Source: Ailanthus altissimus
Lineage: Eukaryota > Streptophyta > Magnoliopsida > Sapindales > Simaroubaceae
Assembly: GCA_946807835.1 (NCBI GenBank)
Contig: OX327686.1
Coordinates: 7,378,001-7,442,000, forward strand
Length of the DNA: 64,000 nucleotides
Direction of reading: 5' to 3'
Shown one piece after another: positions 36,431 through 47,860 of the stretch. The notes below the pieces were generated by a model. It was not told where the DNA came from and made no database searches. It saw only the letters and a program-made list of their open reading frames with translations. The first letter of the stretch is position 1, and each line of letters begins with the position of its first letter. The position numbers were made by a program, and so were the translations under genes.

Positions 36431-37117
36431 CATTTTGATACATGCACACATTTTCTATCTTGAGTAGCTTACATTTTCTTTATTTATATCTTTGTGTGTC
36501 ATTAATCATTATCTTTTGATAGGACCACTGAAGAGGTTGAGGAGAAGCCATTTCTTTTTATTTTTCATTGCATATGGAATAAAGTAACACTGTTATTGGG
36601 GTTGAACTATATATGTTTCTGCTACATTTTGTTGATGCTAAGTCAAATTTATTGATGAGGTTCTTCAAGTTGTTTCCATTTTTTTTTTTTTGAAGTAGTG
36701 TTTTTAAATTTTAAGTTTGGGATGTAATACACCTGTCTAAAGTAGGTGACAAATTGATATGCTTAGCACATTAGTCGGTTTCTTTTGTGCCCACTAATTT
36801 TCAATCTATTTAAAATTAACTTTTATGAAAAATTTATTCTTTAGAAATATAAATTTTTTATTTAGTTTGGTTCATGAACATAATATATATATATGTGTGT
36901 GTATATGTATACAATTTCTTGATAGTTTTAACATAAACTTGTGAGAGCAAATTCTAAACAAATTGTTCTCCTATCCCCTATCCCCTGCTCTACCACGTTC
37001 ACTCCAGCTTGTCTTTACTTTTTACGTGACAATTGCCATGTTAGATGTTACTTTATATGACAACTCAACTTATATTGTCACTTAACAATGCTACTTCTAA
37101 TGCTACCTAAAATGTTA

Positions 37118-37300
37118 TGATAGATATGTGATAGAAATTTTCAATTAAATGAAATTTATCACAAGTCTTTGATTTGTTATATCTATCACAAATTAAAGAA
37201 ACATAATTAATTATATTTTTGTGATAGAAATATTCTATCACACCCATATGAATAGACTTTAGGTGATAGAATAAATCTATCACATACTATGCTTTGTGAC
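37118..37300. repeat. Subterminal TGTGATAGA repeat cluster of the CACTA element
   Basis: TGTGATAGA and its complement TCTATCACA recur about eight times in under 200 bp, in both orientations. Dense short subterminal repeats are characteristic of CACTA ends, where they bind the TNPA-type protein. The terminus itself (…TAGTG, perhaps near 37382) is not certain. The left CACTA end was not found. Confidence 0.6.
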
Positions 37301-37389
37301 ACTATATATTACATATTTAATATAAATAGTATATTTATACATTTGTACAAAATTATATCTTATAAATAATTATGAGATAGTGTACTAGG

Positions 37390-38440
37390 TAAACATAAAA
37401 CATATTATTAATGTGTGAGTTGTTATAAAATTTATGTTAAAATTAACTATACACAATTTAATACTGTGAATATAAGCAAACTACATATCTATTGAAAATT
37501 ACATCAAATTTATATTCCGAAAAAATATGGTCTTAACTGATAGAATAACTTAACACACAAATAAAACGGGAAATCATAATCTCATTCTGCAGAATTACTA
37601 CATTTCTCAGATAGAATAAACTAATGTGGTCTACGCATATGTAGAGCAACAAACTAAAGGGGTGAGTAAATATTCAGTGATTTAAAAACTATTTCTAAAT
37701 AATATTATAGAATTTTAATTATTCTAATATAATATATTTATATTTAACATAATAATAAAATATGCTATAATAAATTCTAAAAGTATTTCTAAATATAATT
37801 AACTAATAATAATAGTAATTTATTTAAAAATAAATCATGAATAATAAACATGATAACGTGAATTTAAATAGTAAAACTAATATATATATATATATATATA
37901 TATTAATATCCGCTTATAAAAGATGTTCTCATTCTAGGATTAGATTAGAAATTTGGAGTCTACCAGACTTCTCCTATAGATGTAAAAGCATACCATTACA
38001 ACTTATATATATCATAAATATTTATTTCTAACTGTCGAATTACCAGAGATAATTCTAATTATCCAAAATTATTTTCTAAATTTTTCCTTTTGTTTCTCTT
38101 ATTTCTCTCAACTTTTCACTCTCTATTTTGTTTCTTAATTAGTTTCTATTATCTCAGCTTGCAACGAATGAAAATGAAGCAAACTCTAGTACTTAAACAG
38201 GCAATACCACCACCACTGCCTTCACCGTTCAACTTAAGTGCTCATTCATGAATTTTATTCTTCTTTTCATCCTTCTCTTGCCAACTCAATGCTAAACCAT
38301 GCAAGGTCAAGGCCACGTTCAATGAAACAATGTGGTTTTGGTGGAACGTGTATGACTCATACTATAACAATTATATGTTTAAATTAAAGATATAGTCTTT
38401 GGTATACATTTTGGCTCAGCTCATCTAATCATTAAGAATA
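37390..38440. other. AT-rich intergenic sequence
   Basis: No gene was found. It contains a (TA)n run at about 37881-37903 and pyrimidine-rich sequence near 38080-38160. I see no coding pattern. Confidence 0.5.
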
Positions 38441-38449
38441 ATGGTTGAA

Positions 38450-38900
38450 AATTAGTAAATTAAAATCGTGTTTGGGTATTATTTTAAGTTAAAAATTAAT
38501 GAAAAATTACCACGAAATTAAATACGTAATGGATGTATGAGAAAAGAGCAAAACAGAGAGTCAAAATTAAAAAAGAGTATAAAAACACAAGAAGATAATT
38601 TTTAGGTGTGAGTGCTACGACACTAACTACTCAACGCCTCAGCGTCGAAGATAAAAGCCTCAGCACTGACCTAAGTGCACCGTAGCACTAGGCTGAGGTC
38701 ACATCCATGCCACGGCACTGGCCTATGATGCCACAATGCTCAATTTTAGAAAATTTTTATTTTTTTAGCTTGGATTATTTTTTTTGAGTAGGTTTTGGAC
38801 TCCGACACATATAAACTCTTATTCCAACTAAATTAAAAAATTTTAAAGACTTTGTAACTATTATATAAACTCTTATAACTACTTAGAATTAATTATGCAT
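38450..38900 (+). mobile_element. Diverged LTR fragment related to the Copia LTR family
   Basis: The order of features resembles the LTR at 8441-9355: a purine-rich GCAAAACAGAG block, then a cluster of CAGCACTG/GTAGCACTAGG words (38610-38740), then an ACTCTTATTCC block. Identity is low. The GC-rich words are more decayed than at 8699-8836. It may be another family. Confidence 0.4.
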
Positions 38901-39690
38901 TAAATATGTAAATATAAAAGAGAATAAAAAGCTTAGATAGCCTTAAGGTGCTGAGCGTGCTAAAGAAGGTGCTAAAGGAGTGCTAAGTGTGCAAGAGAGC
39001 ATTAATAGATCATTAGAAATAAAGCTTTGATTATTTTTATATTTTATAATTAAATCTTTTATTGTTAAATCTAAAAATCTATGAGATACTAAATAATTTA
39101 GAAGATCTAAGTAATTTAGGAGATATTGATAATCTAAAAAGTATTTTGTGAACTATTAATAAAAAAAGTCAAACTATGAATCCGATGTAGATATAAGTAT
39201 TTGTTGCAACACGTACGTATATCTTGTGTATTGTAATTTTTTTTTATATTTATTATCATATTGATCTTATATATTTTTAATTATTTATAGGTGAAATCTT
39301 TCGTATATACTTAGGATTTATTGGAGTGCACGCCAAAAAAAACTCCATTAAATTAGTATTAGTGTAAATACTAATTTTAACGTGAAATTAGTGCTAAGAC
39401 CAACAATAAACAACTTTTTTTGCTCGCAATTTTCAGTTTATATCTTTGACAATGAATTAGCATTTGTTCAATTTACAATTTGTGCTGCTGAATACATTAC
39501 TTGTTTCTGTTATAATAAGCATGGCTTTAGCGGTATATACAATTGCATCATTTAGCTGTAAAGACGTAAATTTAAACAAACACAGATATCTTTCAATTAG
39601 AGCATATCTTAAAATAATATCTTTGCTTCTCTTTCTAATTAAAATCCACCTTTGGGTTAAATTTTTTATTTTTTTTATAGAATTTGTTTC
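38900..39690. other. Intergenic sequence
   Basis: Nothing identifiable. A short region at 38950-39000 repeats GTGCTAA words, and an inverted pair TTAGTATTAGTGTAAATACTAA lies near 39352-39373. The open frame at 39464-39694 is hydrophobic and AT-driven and is judged chance. Confidence 0.4.
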
Positions 39691-39699
39691 CTGATTTCT

Positions 39700-40190
39700 T
39701 CAGAATATTGCAGACTCAATGAGAATTTGGAGACCTAATTTTGTTTATCCAAAAGAATTTTATTGGCCCAGGAAGTTTAGGCTTCAGTAATTGTACCTCA
39801 AAACCTTTTCCCTCAATGTAAAGTTCGAATATGGACAGAAAGACTCTCAAATAATGCCAGAACTTTGTAAACAAAAGATGCCAATTCATGAATGAAATTA
39901 GAACTATTATTAGAAGAAATGAAACAAAAAGTGCCCATGACAAGAGAAAAATCTGAGCTCGATCATTTGATGTTTAAAGAAGCAAAAGAATGAATGCGTA
40001 CTTCAGAAAGACACAGAGAAATGATATCATCAACAGCAATCTTGACAGCACAAAAATCGGAGCTCATGAGACTTTTCAAAGAGTATAAAGCCATGGCCTA
40101 GGATTATTTGTTGAATGCAAAAATACCTACTATATATGATGACGAGTGTAGAAAAATTATCTGCCAGATTGATTTTCCTCTTCAGCTTTC
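39700..40190 (+). pseudogene. Degenerate coding-like remnant, helical and charged, unidentified
   Basis: Plus-strand frames with stops read as charged helical peptide, for example KVPMTREKSELDHLMFKEA, then MRTSERHREMISSTAI and KSELMRLFKEYKAMA. The codon-like pattern runs for roughly 200 bp with two stops. It converges on the acidic-protein gene on the other strand and ends just short of it. I do not recognise the parent gene. It may be a decayed gene, or exons of a gene whose introns I cannot place. Confidence 0.35.
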
Positions 40191-40204
40191 CCACTTTCCA
40201 GCAA

Positions 40205-40939
40205 TCAATCCTCTTCACTATCAGTTGAAACCTCATGCTCAAGATCATCTGCTATCTTACCAAGATCGTTCTTCACATCTCCTTGCTTCTTCAAATCTTC
40301 ACTCTCTCCAGAAACAGCCACGTCTTTATCACCATTGCCTTCAGAGCCAGTTCCAACCTTACTGCTTTCACCAGGTTGTTCGATCTTCACATCATCACCA
40401 GCATCAACATCAACATATTGACTGCTGCCACCTCCTCCAAGATCAGGATAAATGAATGGTGCAGGAGTCTCATCAGCCGCCTTTTTCAAAGCCTCGGCAA
40501 CGCCTTTCAACGCGCTACAAATTTTTTCGAAGTAATTTTCCAGTTCCTCATCAGTTATAGTTTCGCTACCAGTCCCATCCCCGCCAGAAACAACCACATC
40601 TTTACCCTTTTCAACACTACTTTGACCAGATTGATTGATCTCATCAGTTGAACCCATCTTCACATGATCATCCTCAGAACCAACGTCAAGAACAGGATTA
40701 TCAGCCTCCGCTTTCAACTCAGGATTCAACTTCTTGTTTAAGTCGTCATCATCGTCATCTGTTTGTTTCATCTTCTTGCTAGTGCTACCCATTTCTGGCA
40801 GATTGTGTTGCCGAGACATCTCACTCGGCCTCTTCCTAACATCTGCCGCTTCTTTTATCTCGCAGTCCATTCCTTCAATCAAATCATCCGATTCCTTAGG
40901 AGTTTCTTTATCAATCGCTTTACCATCTTTTTTCTCCAT
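40205..40939 (-). CDS. Unrecognised very acidic hydrophilic protein
   Basis: A single open frame of 244 residues from the ATG at 40939, starting MEKKDGKAIDKE. The frame is open for 15 more codons upstream but without an ATG. It is dominated by D, E, K, S and G. A basic cluster near residues 34-56 (KRPSE, then KKMKQ followed by six D) could be a nuclear localisation signal. Near the middle a segment starting DEELENYFEKICSALKGVAE is predicted by eye to form an amphipathic helix, the only part that looks folded. Two segments resemble each other: one with GKDVVVSGGDGTGS and one with GDKDVAVSGESE. A CT-rich leader (on the minus strand) lies at 41004-41023, typical of plant 5' UTRs. No domain was recognised. 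It could be a nuclear acidic protein or a disordered stress protein; either would be a guess. The length and composition argue against a chance frame. Confidence 0.62.
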   Translation of the reverse strand: MEKKDGKAIDKETPKESDDLIEGMDCEIKEAADVRKRPSEMSRQHNLPEMGSTSKKMKQTDDDDDDLNKKLNPELKAEADNPVLDVGSEDDHVKMGSTDEINQSGQSSVEKGKDVVVSGGDGTGSETITDEELENYFEKICSALKGVAEALKKAADETPAPFIYPDLGGGGSSQYVDVDAGDDVKIEQPGESSKVGTGSEGNGDKDVAVSGESEDLKKQGDVKNDLGKIADDLEHEVSTDSEED

Positions 40940-41003
40940 TGAAGCTCCCACAAAACTTTGAACAAAACAAAAATTAAGGATCAAACGCTCACTTTGTGAA
41001 CTT

Positions 41004-41023
41004 GAGAGAGAAAGAGAGAGAGT
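41004..41023 (-). promoter_or_regulatory. CT-rich leader upstream of the acidic-protein gene
   Basis: The plus strand is a GAGAGAGAAAGAGAGAG run, so the transcript strand is CT-rich, about 65-85 bp upstream of the ATG at 40939. CT-rich 5' UTRs are common in plant genes. This supports the chosen strand and start. Confidence 0.4.
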
Positions 41024-41099
41024 GAATTGGGGCCAAGAAATGAGTTTTCAGGGTAATGTACAGACTACAGAGACGCTAGTTAGGTAGTTATATTCAGTT

Positions 41100-42470
41100 C
41101 AGAGCCAAAGCTTGACTCATCCATTGGTGATATTGTATTAGTAACAGTCCAAGCATTCTTTACGGCTACTGTTGTGCAAGAACAATCAACAGGCGTAAAA
41201 CGGCAAAGTCACTCTATAAATTAACAAAAACGACTTGTCGTGCATTAATGTATATAAGAAATGCCACACAGTGCTTATACATAGATAGCAAAACGAAGTT
41301 TTGTGTGCAACCTGCGGTTGAGGTGAAGAACCTGACAGTCGCAACGGATTGCAAGTTGCAACTAAAATCCGTTATTGAGAAACCGATTTTTGGCGCCAAT
41401 TACCGTTGAGAAAAGACTACAAATTTGGTGCAATAACAAACGGGGATGGTCATGTAATTTCCATCCTAAAATTCATTAAAGCAGTGGATATAAAGTCAAG
41501 ATCAAAAGCCTTAATTTGCTATTAGTAGTACTCTGTCTCTCTTTGCTTTGCTTGTTTCATTATCCGTTTACAAAACTATACATTTATATTATTAATGATA
41601 TCCATACTTTTGCCTTAAATTATTTTTCATTGTGATATCTCGTACGACCATGATAATTTATAAGACAATAATTTTTTTTTAATCTTGTAGTGTAGTCAAC
41701 AATTAAAGAAGAAAAAAATCATTAAAAGAATTTTTTATTTCTTTTTGAAGGAACAACAAAACTTATGTTGCCTCTTTTGTAAAATAACTTTAACAATTTA
41801 TTTGTTGACATGATTGCAGCAGTTAAGGCGTGCTATTAAGATTATTTTTGCCTCTCAAGAAATGTATTCCTAATGTAAAATGTGATATAGGCTCCAAAAT
41901 TCAATGACCGATTGTTATAAGATTGCACACTCAAATGCAACAAGTACAGAATAATAAGCTAAACAAAATTTAGAGAGTAATGGAGCACAAAACTACTGCA
42001 GAGAGAAGAGAAGAGTATGCTAAAAATTGTATCTTCAGTGGCCTATAACTCCTCTATTTAGAGAACAATGATGATTTTTAGACAGCCACCAAATTATTAC
42101 CAGTAGTCACTAAGACTATTATCTTTTCAATAGTCACCAAGATTGTTAGCCAATAGTCTAATAAAATTACCTATTTCTTTTTTACGTGGGACTTGGCATT
42201 TTGAAACACCTGTAATATTGTTAACAATTTCTCACATATTTCAAAATATACAAGATAAATTTAACTCCAAATTTGAAATATATTTAATATATGTTAACTT
42301 ATACTTTTCAAGTTATGAATTAGTCATTGAACAGCTAATCGTGTTCTATAGGAATAAAGTGAAACATGAAGTTTCTATAGCCAGTCATGCAACCTCGTCA
42401 TAGTTTTCACCCAGACCTAAAACAAAAAATTAAGTGGTAAAAAAGCTCAATAAGTATTGGGTTTGTGAAA
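41100..42470. other. Intergenic sequence upstream of the acidic-protein gene
   Basis: No gene was found. It should contain the promoter of the minus-strand gene ending at 40205. No clear TATA box was identified; a weak candidate (GAATATAACTA, minus) lies near 41082-41092. Confidence 0.45.
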
Positions 42471-42479
42471 ACCATCAAA

Positions 42480-43742
42480 CGTCCCACTTGGTTGTCTAAC
42501 ATAATGCTAGTGAAAAAAAAAAAGAACAACCATATCTGTTATCATTTATGGACGGTTTTGATGGCTATAATTAAATTAAATGGCTCCAAGAGACACTGAA
42601 AAAAAATACATTTTGCTCCGTAAGTAGCTTCTATTACACGATCATGCCTTTGGCCTCTAGTATGTAGAGACAACAAATCAAAGAGCCATGCCAATTGTGT
42701 TCTAAGATATGATGGGTACAGAAGTAGAAGATAACATGGAATATCTAGTAATCATGTTTTCCACATGAGTGGAAAATTTGCACACGTTGAAAAAAGAATT
42801 TAGGCGATGTTACCTCAAAACGTGTGCTTTTAGGGTTTTAACAATCAAGTTTTTTAGCTTTGTAGTCCACTAGAAAGGGCATTAGAGTTGATCCAGTCAA
42901 GAATTAGAGCATCACTACAGTACCATTACCACAAACTCAAAAGTACTTGAAGAGCTTAATTGGTGAGCTCTTTTACATTTAGAGGTTCATTCTTAAACTT
43001 GCTGCCTTAACATATAACTTCACCCCCTTGTTGAAAAATAATGTTAAATATAAGTAGAGAGAGGAACAAAAACAACCTTGTTTGAGATCTAACAAATAAT
43101 TCTTGTACTTCCTACCACTAAAGATCCTAACAATGAAAAGCCATTGCTCACTTATCTTACTACCACTGCTAAGGCTATAGGCACTTACTAGCTCAAAAAG
43201 ATGACCAAAAGCAAGAGCACCCCATCCACTACGTTAATAAAAAGTTATTTGAGGTAAAAACTAGATATTTGGGGCTATAACACATCTATCTCACCTTACT
43301 TTATGCCTCATAAAGATTAAGTCACTACTTCTTAGCAGACCTCATCTTTTATTTGCTACTTAGATAGTATTGTTTGGTAATTTGAACACTTTCATTCTCA
43401 TATAATTCAACATCACTTACGTTGTTCCAAGTGTGATTAAGGGTCAGGCTATAATCAATATGATAAGACCACTTTCTACAAATCTAGAAGAAACCATATT
43501 GGAAGACATACCAAGGGCTTTGCCAAATTATAATCCTTATAGTAGTTGTGTTGGCTTCGTAATCATTGAACCAAATGGGAAGTCCTTTACCTTTTCATTT
43601 CAACTTGATTTTTCCTATACTAACAATAAGGAAAAATATAAAGCAACATCATAGGCATACTTACCTTTATCAAAATGAGCATGAAATAATCAAGTTGGTC
43701 GGGGATTCAAACCTGATAATCTAACAAATCAAAGGTGATTTT
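42480..43742 (+). pseudogene. Ty3/Gypsy pol remnant: reverse transcriptase and first part of RNase H
   Basis: From about 42480 the frames read WLSNIMLVKKKK, then FMDGFDGYN and YTIMPFGL-like sequence. The last two are the RT palm motifs of plant Ty3/Gypsy elements. The usual sequence between these blocks, including the YVDD-side order, is partly deleted or decayed. Around 43420-43650 KGQAIINMIRPL and VGFVIIEPNGKSFTFSFQLD match the start of the RNase H domain in Tat-like elements, followed by IKLVGDSNLII and QIKGDFC up to 43742. Stops and frameshifts are many. The RNase H is then cut by LTR copy D. Confidence 0.8.
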
Positions 43743-46038
43743 TGTGAGTGATTTTAAACATAGGGTGCATGCATGTGAGTTTGTGTCTATCATTCAAATA
43801 TAACATATGTATCACATATATACATGCGCAACGGATGAGCGAAATATAAATTACTCAATGATAAATACAATTAAAATTTTACATATTATCTCATAAATGT
43901 AAAATACATCAAGATTGAGAAATAATACTTTGTTAAGCCTATGGTATTTGGTCGAATCGGAGTACTTGTCTCGAAACAACCCATTTACAATTCTAGTTCC
44001 TCAACATTGTGGGCTTGAGAAAGTTAGAATAGCAGCTTTTCTAACAAAGGATTCAACTCTTGAATCCTTATTTCTACCTTATAGTATGAGTGACCAAAAT
44101 GGAATGAAAAATAGAAAAGGTGTGTTTTTGTGCTCTCAACACTTGTGAGAATTTTCTAACACTTAGTAAAATTCACTTCTCTCTCCACTTCACCATTTGG
44201 CCAAATTTTCCTTAATTAATTGAACAACATATTGCTCTTTTATTTGTTTATTATTTTCTTTCATTTTCTCACCTAATGGCATCCATTATCTAGGTTAATG
44301 CTTGTCATTAGTGTTTTATTTATAATAAACCAAATGAAAACAAAACAAAATAAAAAATCAATTAAATGAACTTGGCCTAAATTTAGACTAAATGAGAAAA
44401 CACTTTCTCATTATTAAGAAACATCTTAGGCCTACCATTAACAAATGCCACCCATTTATTATTATTATATAATTTAATAAATATTAAATAAATGATATTT
44501 ATCATATTAAATCATGGTAGAAATACATGCCAATTTAAATTAAAAAAAATGAATTGTTTGATTTTAATTTAAATAATAATATTGTATCTTATTATTATTA
44601 TTTTATTCAATAAACATTTTAATGAATAAAATAATGATATTATTTATCCAACAAATAAGGTCATTTTGGTAATTTTTAAATCAAACAATAATTGGCTCAC
44701 AATGTGTCATTTGTCAATATCTCATTGGTCAACAACTAATTGTTAACTAATTGATATGCTTAACTCTTAAGTCTTGACACGTGCACGACCGAAGAAAAAT
44801 CGAAGTAAATGTCCGGTTTGTTAGAAGTTTTTGAATCGAACTATTTAATCTAGTACATTGCTCTAGTGCACAACGAGTACACTTCATATTGCGGGACTCT
44901 CTAGGTCCTATCCTGATTTGTCAAACAGAATTATTTTTTTAAGTCCGCGATCGATTCCCTACGCACACGTCACAGATATTACAAATCAGTACAATGGACC
45001 ATACAAGTTAAGGTCACAGCGAATACATATAATCCTTCCGCCAATCATATTCTAGAAGAGTAAGGATATAAATCACTATCGTCAAATCTCTATATGCTTA
45101 TTCGTGAACTTATCTCCAGACACGTATCTTAATAAACAATATATATAAACACTTTTATAATATTATTTAACTTCGTGGGAAACTATTTCTTGGGTTTGTT
45201 GCTTATGACCATAAGACTTTATAAGATATAGTCTTTGAGCATCTGAATATATATAACTCATTAATGTGAGCTGACGGATCTCATATCTGTACACACCAGA
45301 CTCTATAAGCATCGGACCATACCCGGCGATACCTAGCGGTCACATTATGAAAGGTTTGTGACATGCGGGAATCAAAGTATGATGAATCACTTACAAGCCC
45401 ACCATGGTACTCAAGTCAAAGGGCCACGTATACTACTCAACTCGACCGGACCTTCTATTGACGGCTTCATGGGATGTCTATTGGGGTCCTTGTTGAGTCT
45501 GTTTAATATTTAGTTCTTACTGAACACCTATATGCTATACGAACTTTCAGTAAGTCTATGGTTAGCTAAGAACAACCATCTAGACCATTTAGGTATAGTA
45601 TACACTAATCTGTGTAAAAAGATTCCACCGATAAGCCTGTATCGGTAAATTAAGACTAGAAACATATAATTTGAGAATAGACTTACATAATAACATTTCT
45701 TAGCGCCTATTGTAACTCTTACAACTATATTATTACTAATGTATTCTCAAGTCTTTGTGTTGTTACAGATAAGATTCTAACTTTTAGACTTCACTGATTA
45801 ATATAACATGCTAACTCTTTAGTATTTATAGTTTTCAGTAATGCTAACTCTTGGCACTGATCTACACTTTTTAAAACTAAATCTGAACTCCTTCAGATTA
45901 TATAATGTCTGTAGTGTCACAAGCATTAAACCATTTAATAATAGTAATTAGCGATTTAACAAATAATGTACTATATAAATATTATAAAATAAAATATTCA
46001 TACAACAATAGGATGGCACATGAACACAAATCCCAACA
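43743..46038 (-). mobile_element. Long-LTR family copy D, solo LTR inside Gypsy RNase H
   Basis: On the minus strand it starts TGTTGGGATTTGTGTTCATG at 46038 and ends near 43743; the end region carries TGCATGCATGTGAG and the GCGCAACGGATG block shared with other copies. Length is about 2296 bp. The flanks are two parts of one RNase H domain, which marks the insertion point. Matching target duplications were not found, so one end may be eroded. Confidence 0.78.
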
Positions 46039-47860
46039 ACTTCATCATATATGAAGATTTTTATTTTCCTACAGAACCATGGTTCAGCAACTAATGAACA
46101 CTTTCGAAGAAATAGCTATAGAGCATGTTGTATAGGAAACATAAGCGCACTTATGCATTAGCCACATTGAAGGCTAAGATGAACTTGGCTGGTTAATTAA
46201 CAAACATCATATTTAAAAAATGCAGCCAAATAATCCTTTCACGGGCTAAATAGCCCGGCACGAATCAAGTTGTAGAAAGTGACTAATGAGAACCCATTAA
46301 CAACCCCTGCAAAATTCAAGCCGAATTCATACCTTAAGATCCTCAATGACTATATAATAGTCATGGAAAATCTTTATAAGAAAACCCTCTCCCTATAGGA
46401 ATACTCATGTATGACATATATAAAGATGAATGCCAACAGTTGATATACATTATATATCACTTTATTTATGGTATAGAACGTAAGGCAACTTCTAGAAAAA
46501 GGTGCAGAGAGCTAGATACTACTAGTAAAAAATGAAGAATCAAGCACATGCCATATAAGTTGCCTACCTAAACTTTCAAGCCATAACCTATAAAAGAAGA
46601 GGTGTTCATAACTATAATCAAGGAAGATTAATAAGTACCTTATATAGAATACCTCCTTAAAGACACATTCCTGTAAATTTGACATATGAACATAAGCTAA
46701 AGGGATTACTAAATTTTTTTCATGGAGAGCGAAATCCTCTTTTGGAAAAGCATTTAAAGAGATGCCCTAAGATGCATTGACTTTACAAAAGGAAAAAATG
46801 TGTTGTATAAAACCCACACGGAGAACATGAGAAAATGAAGGCAAATGAAAATTGTACAACAACTTGCTAGAAATTTGCTATTATTGTACTAACATGCAGA
46901 GTGATACAAAAAGACTTCGTCAAGAAGTTTCATACATGCTATAAAAAGACTTTGTCAACACCCTTCGACCTTGTAAGATATGACAAAACCTTAGTCATTT
47001 TATATTTGAAGGCCGGAGCTTGTAAGCCCAATCAATTTACCTATTAAATGGTACATTTTGATACTAGTGGCCATAGACTACTTTAAATAGGTCAAGGTCA
47101 TCTCATTGAGAAAGGCAACTAGCACTATCGTAATAAACTTTTATCATATGTTGTTTTGGCATTTCATACAAGATCATTAATGATAACGATACACCCTTCA
47201 TAAACAAACAAGTTGATGCCACCTTGGGGTGATATAGCATCAAACACAAACATTAAATGCCATACTACTCCTAAAGCAATGGTAAAGTCAAAGCTACCAA
47301 CTACATTACTAAAATACTTGGCAAAAAATGGTGAATGAATACTTTGCAGACTAGAAAATGCACTTTAATGACTCCTTTTGGCTCATTGAGCATCATAACA
47401 TAAAACCATTAGTTGCTTCTCGTATTCTCTCATATACAGTTTCAAAACCATAACATTAGTCAAGTTATTTATGCCCACTATAAGAATGGTGCTTGCATAA
47501 ACTAATTTCCTAACACTTATGGCCAACCTTATGCCAACGCTTAAGGTCATAGACAAAAATTAAAAAGATGCCTAGAGACGTAAGGCATTATACCAGTGTA
47601 GAATAGTTAAAGCATACACCAAGTATGTTAAAGACATAGGCATCAACGTGGGTGACCTTGTGCTAAGAGTGATCAAGCATGTCAAGAAAAATATAGCTTT
47701 GCCTTCTAAATTCACATTATATTAGAAATTTCCATACATTGTAAGGGAGGCCATGACTACAGTTACTACTGCCCAACCACAATAGAAAGAAAGGCACTCC
47801 ACGACCCATAAACGGTAAATGGCTTAACCATTGCTATAATTAAGTACTTGTTCTTTTAAA
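46039..47860 (+). pseudogene. Ty3/Gypsy pol remnant: end of RNase H and integrase
   Basis: LMNTFEEIAIEHV (about 46095-46133), followed by ALATLKAKMNLAG-type sequence, continues the RNase H interrupted at 43742. The integrase core is recognised at about 47060-47170 (LVAIDYFK, one stop, VKVISLRKATSTIV). The C-terminal part reads INVGDLVLRVIKHVKK near 47650-47700, then KFPYIVREA, and ends with NGKWLNHCYN near 47810-47840, the usual pol C-terminal motif of these elements. No intact domain remains. Confidence 0.8.

Noticed and set aside
40108..40961. Plus-strand open frames over the acidic-protein gene
   Set aside because: Shadows of the longer minus-strand frame, rich in H, S and L from antisense of acidic codons.
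43690..43715. GGGGATTCAAACC resembling a tRNA T-arm
   Set aside because: No matching acceptor, D-arm or anticodon arm around it; the same bases encode part of the Gypsy RNase H (VGDSN).
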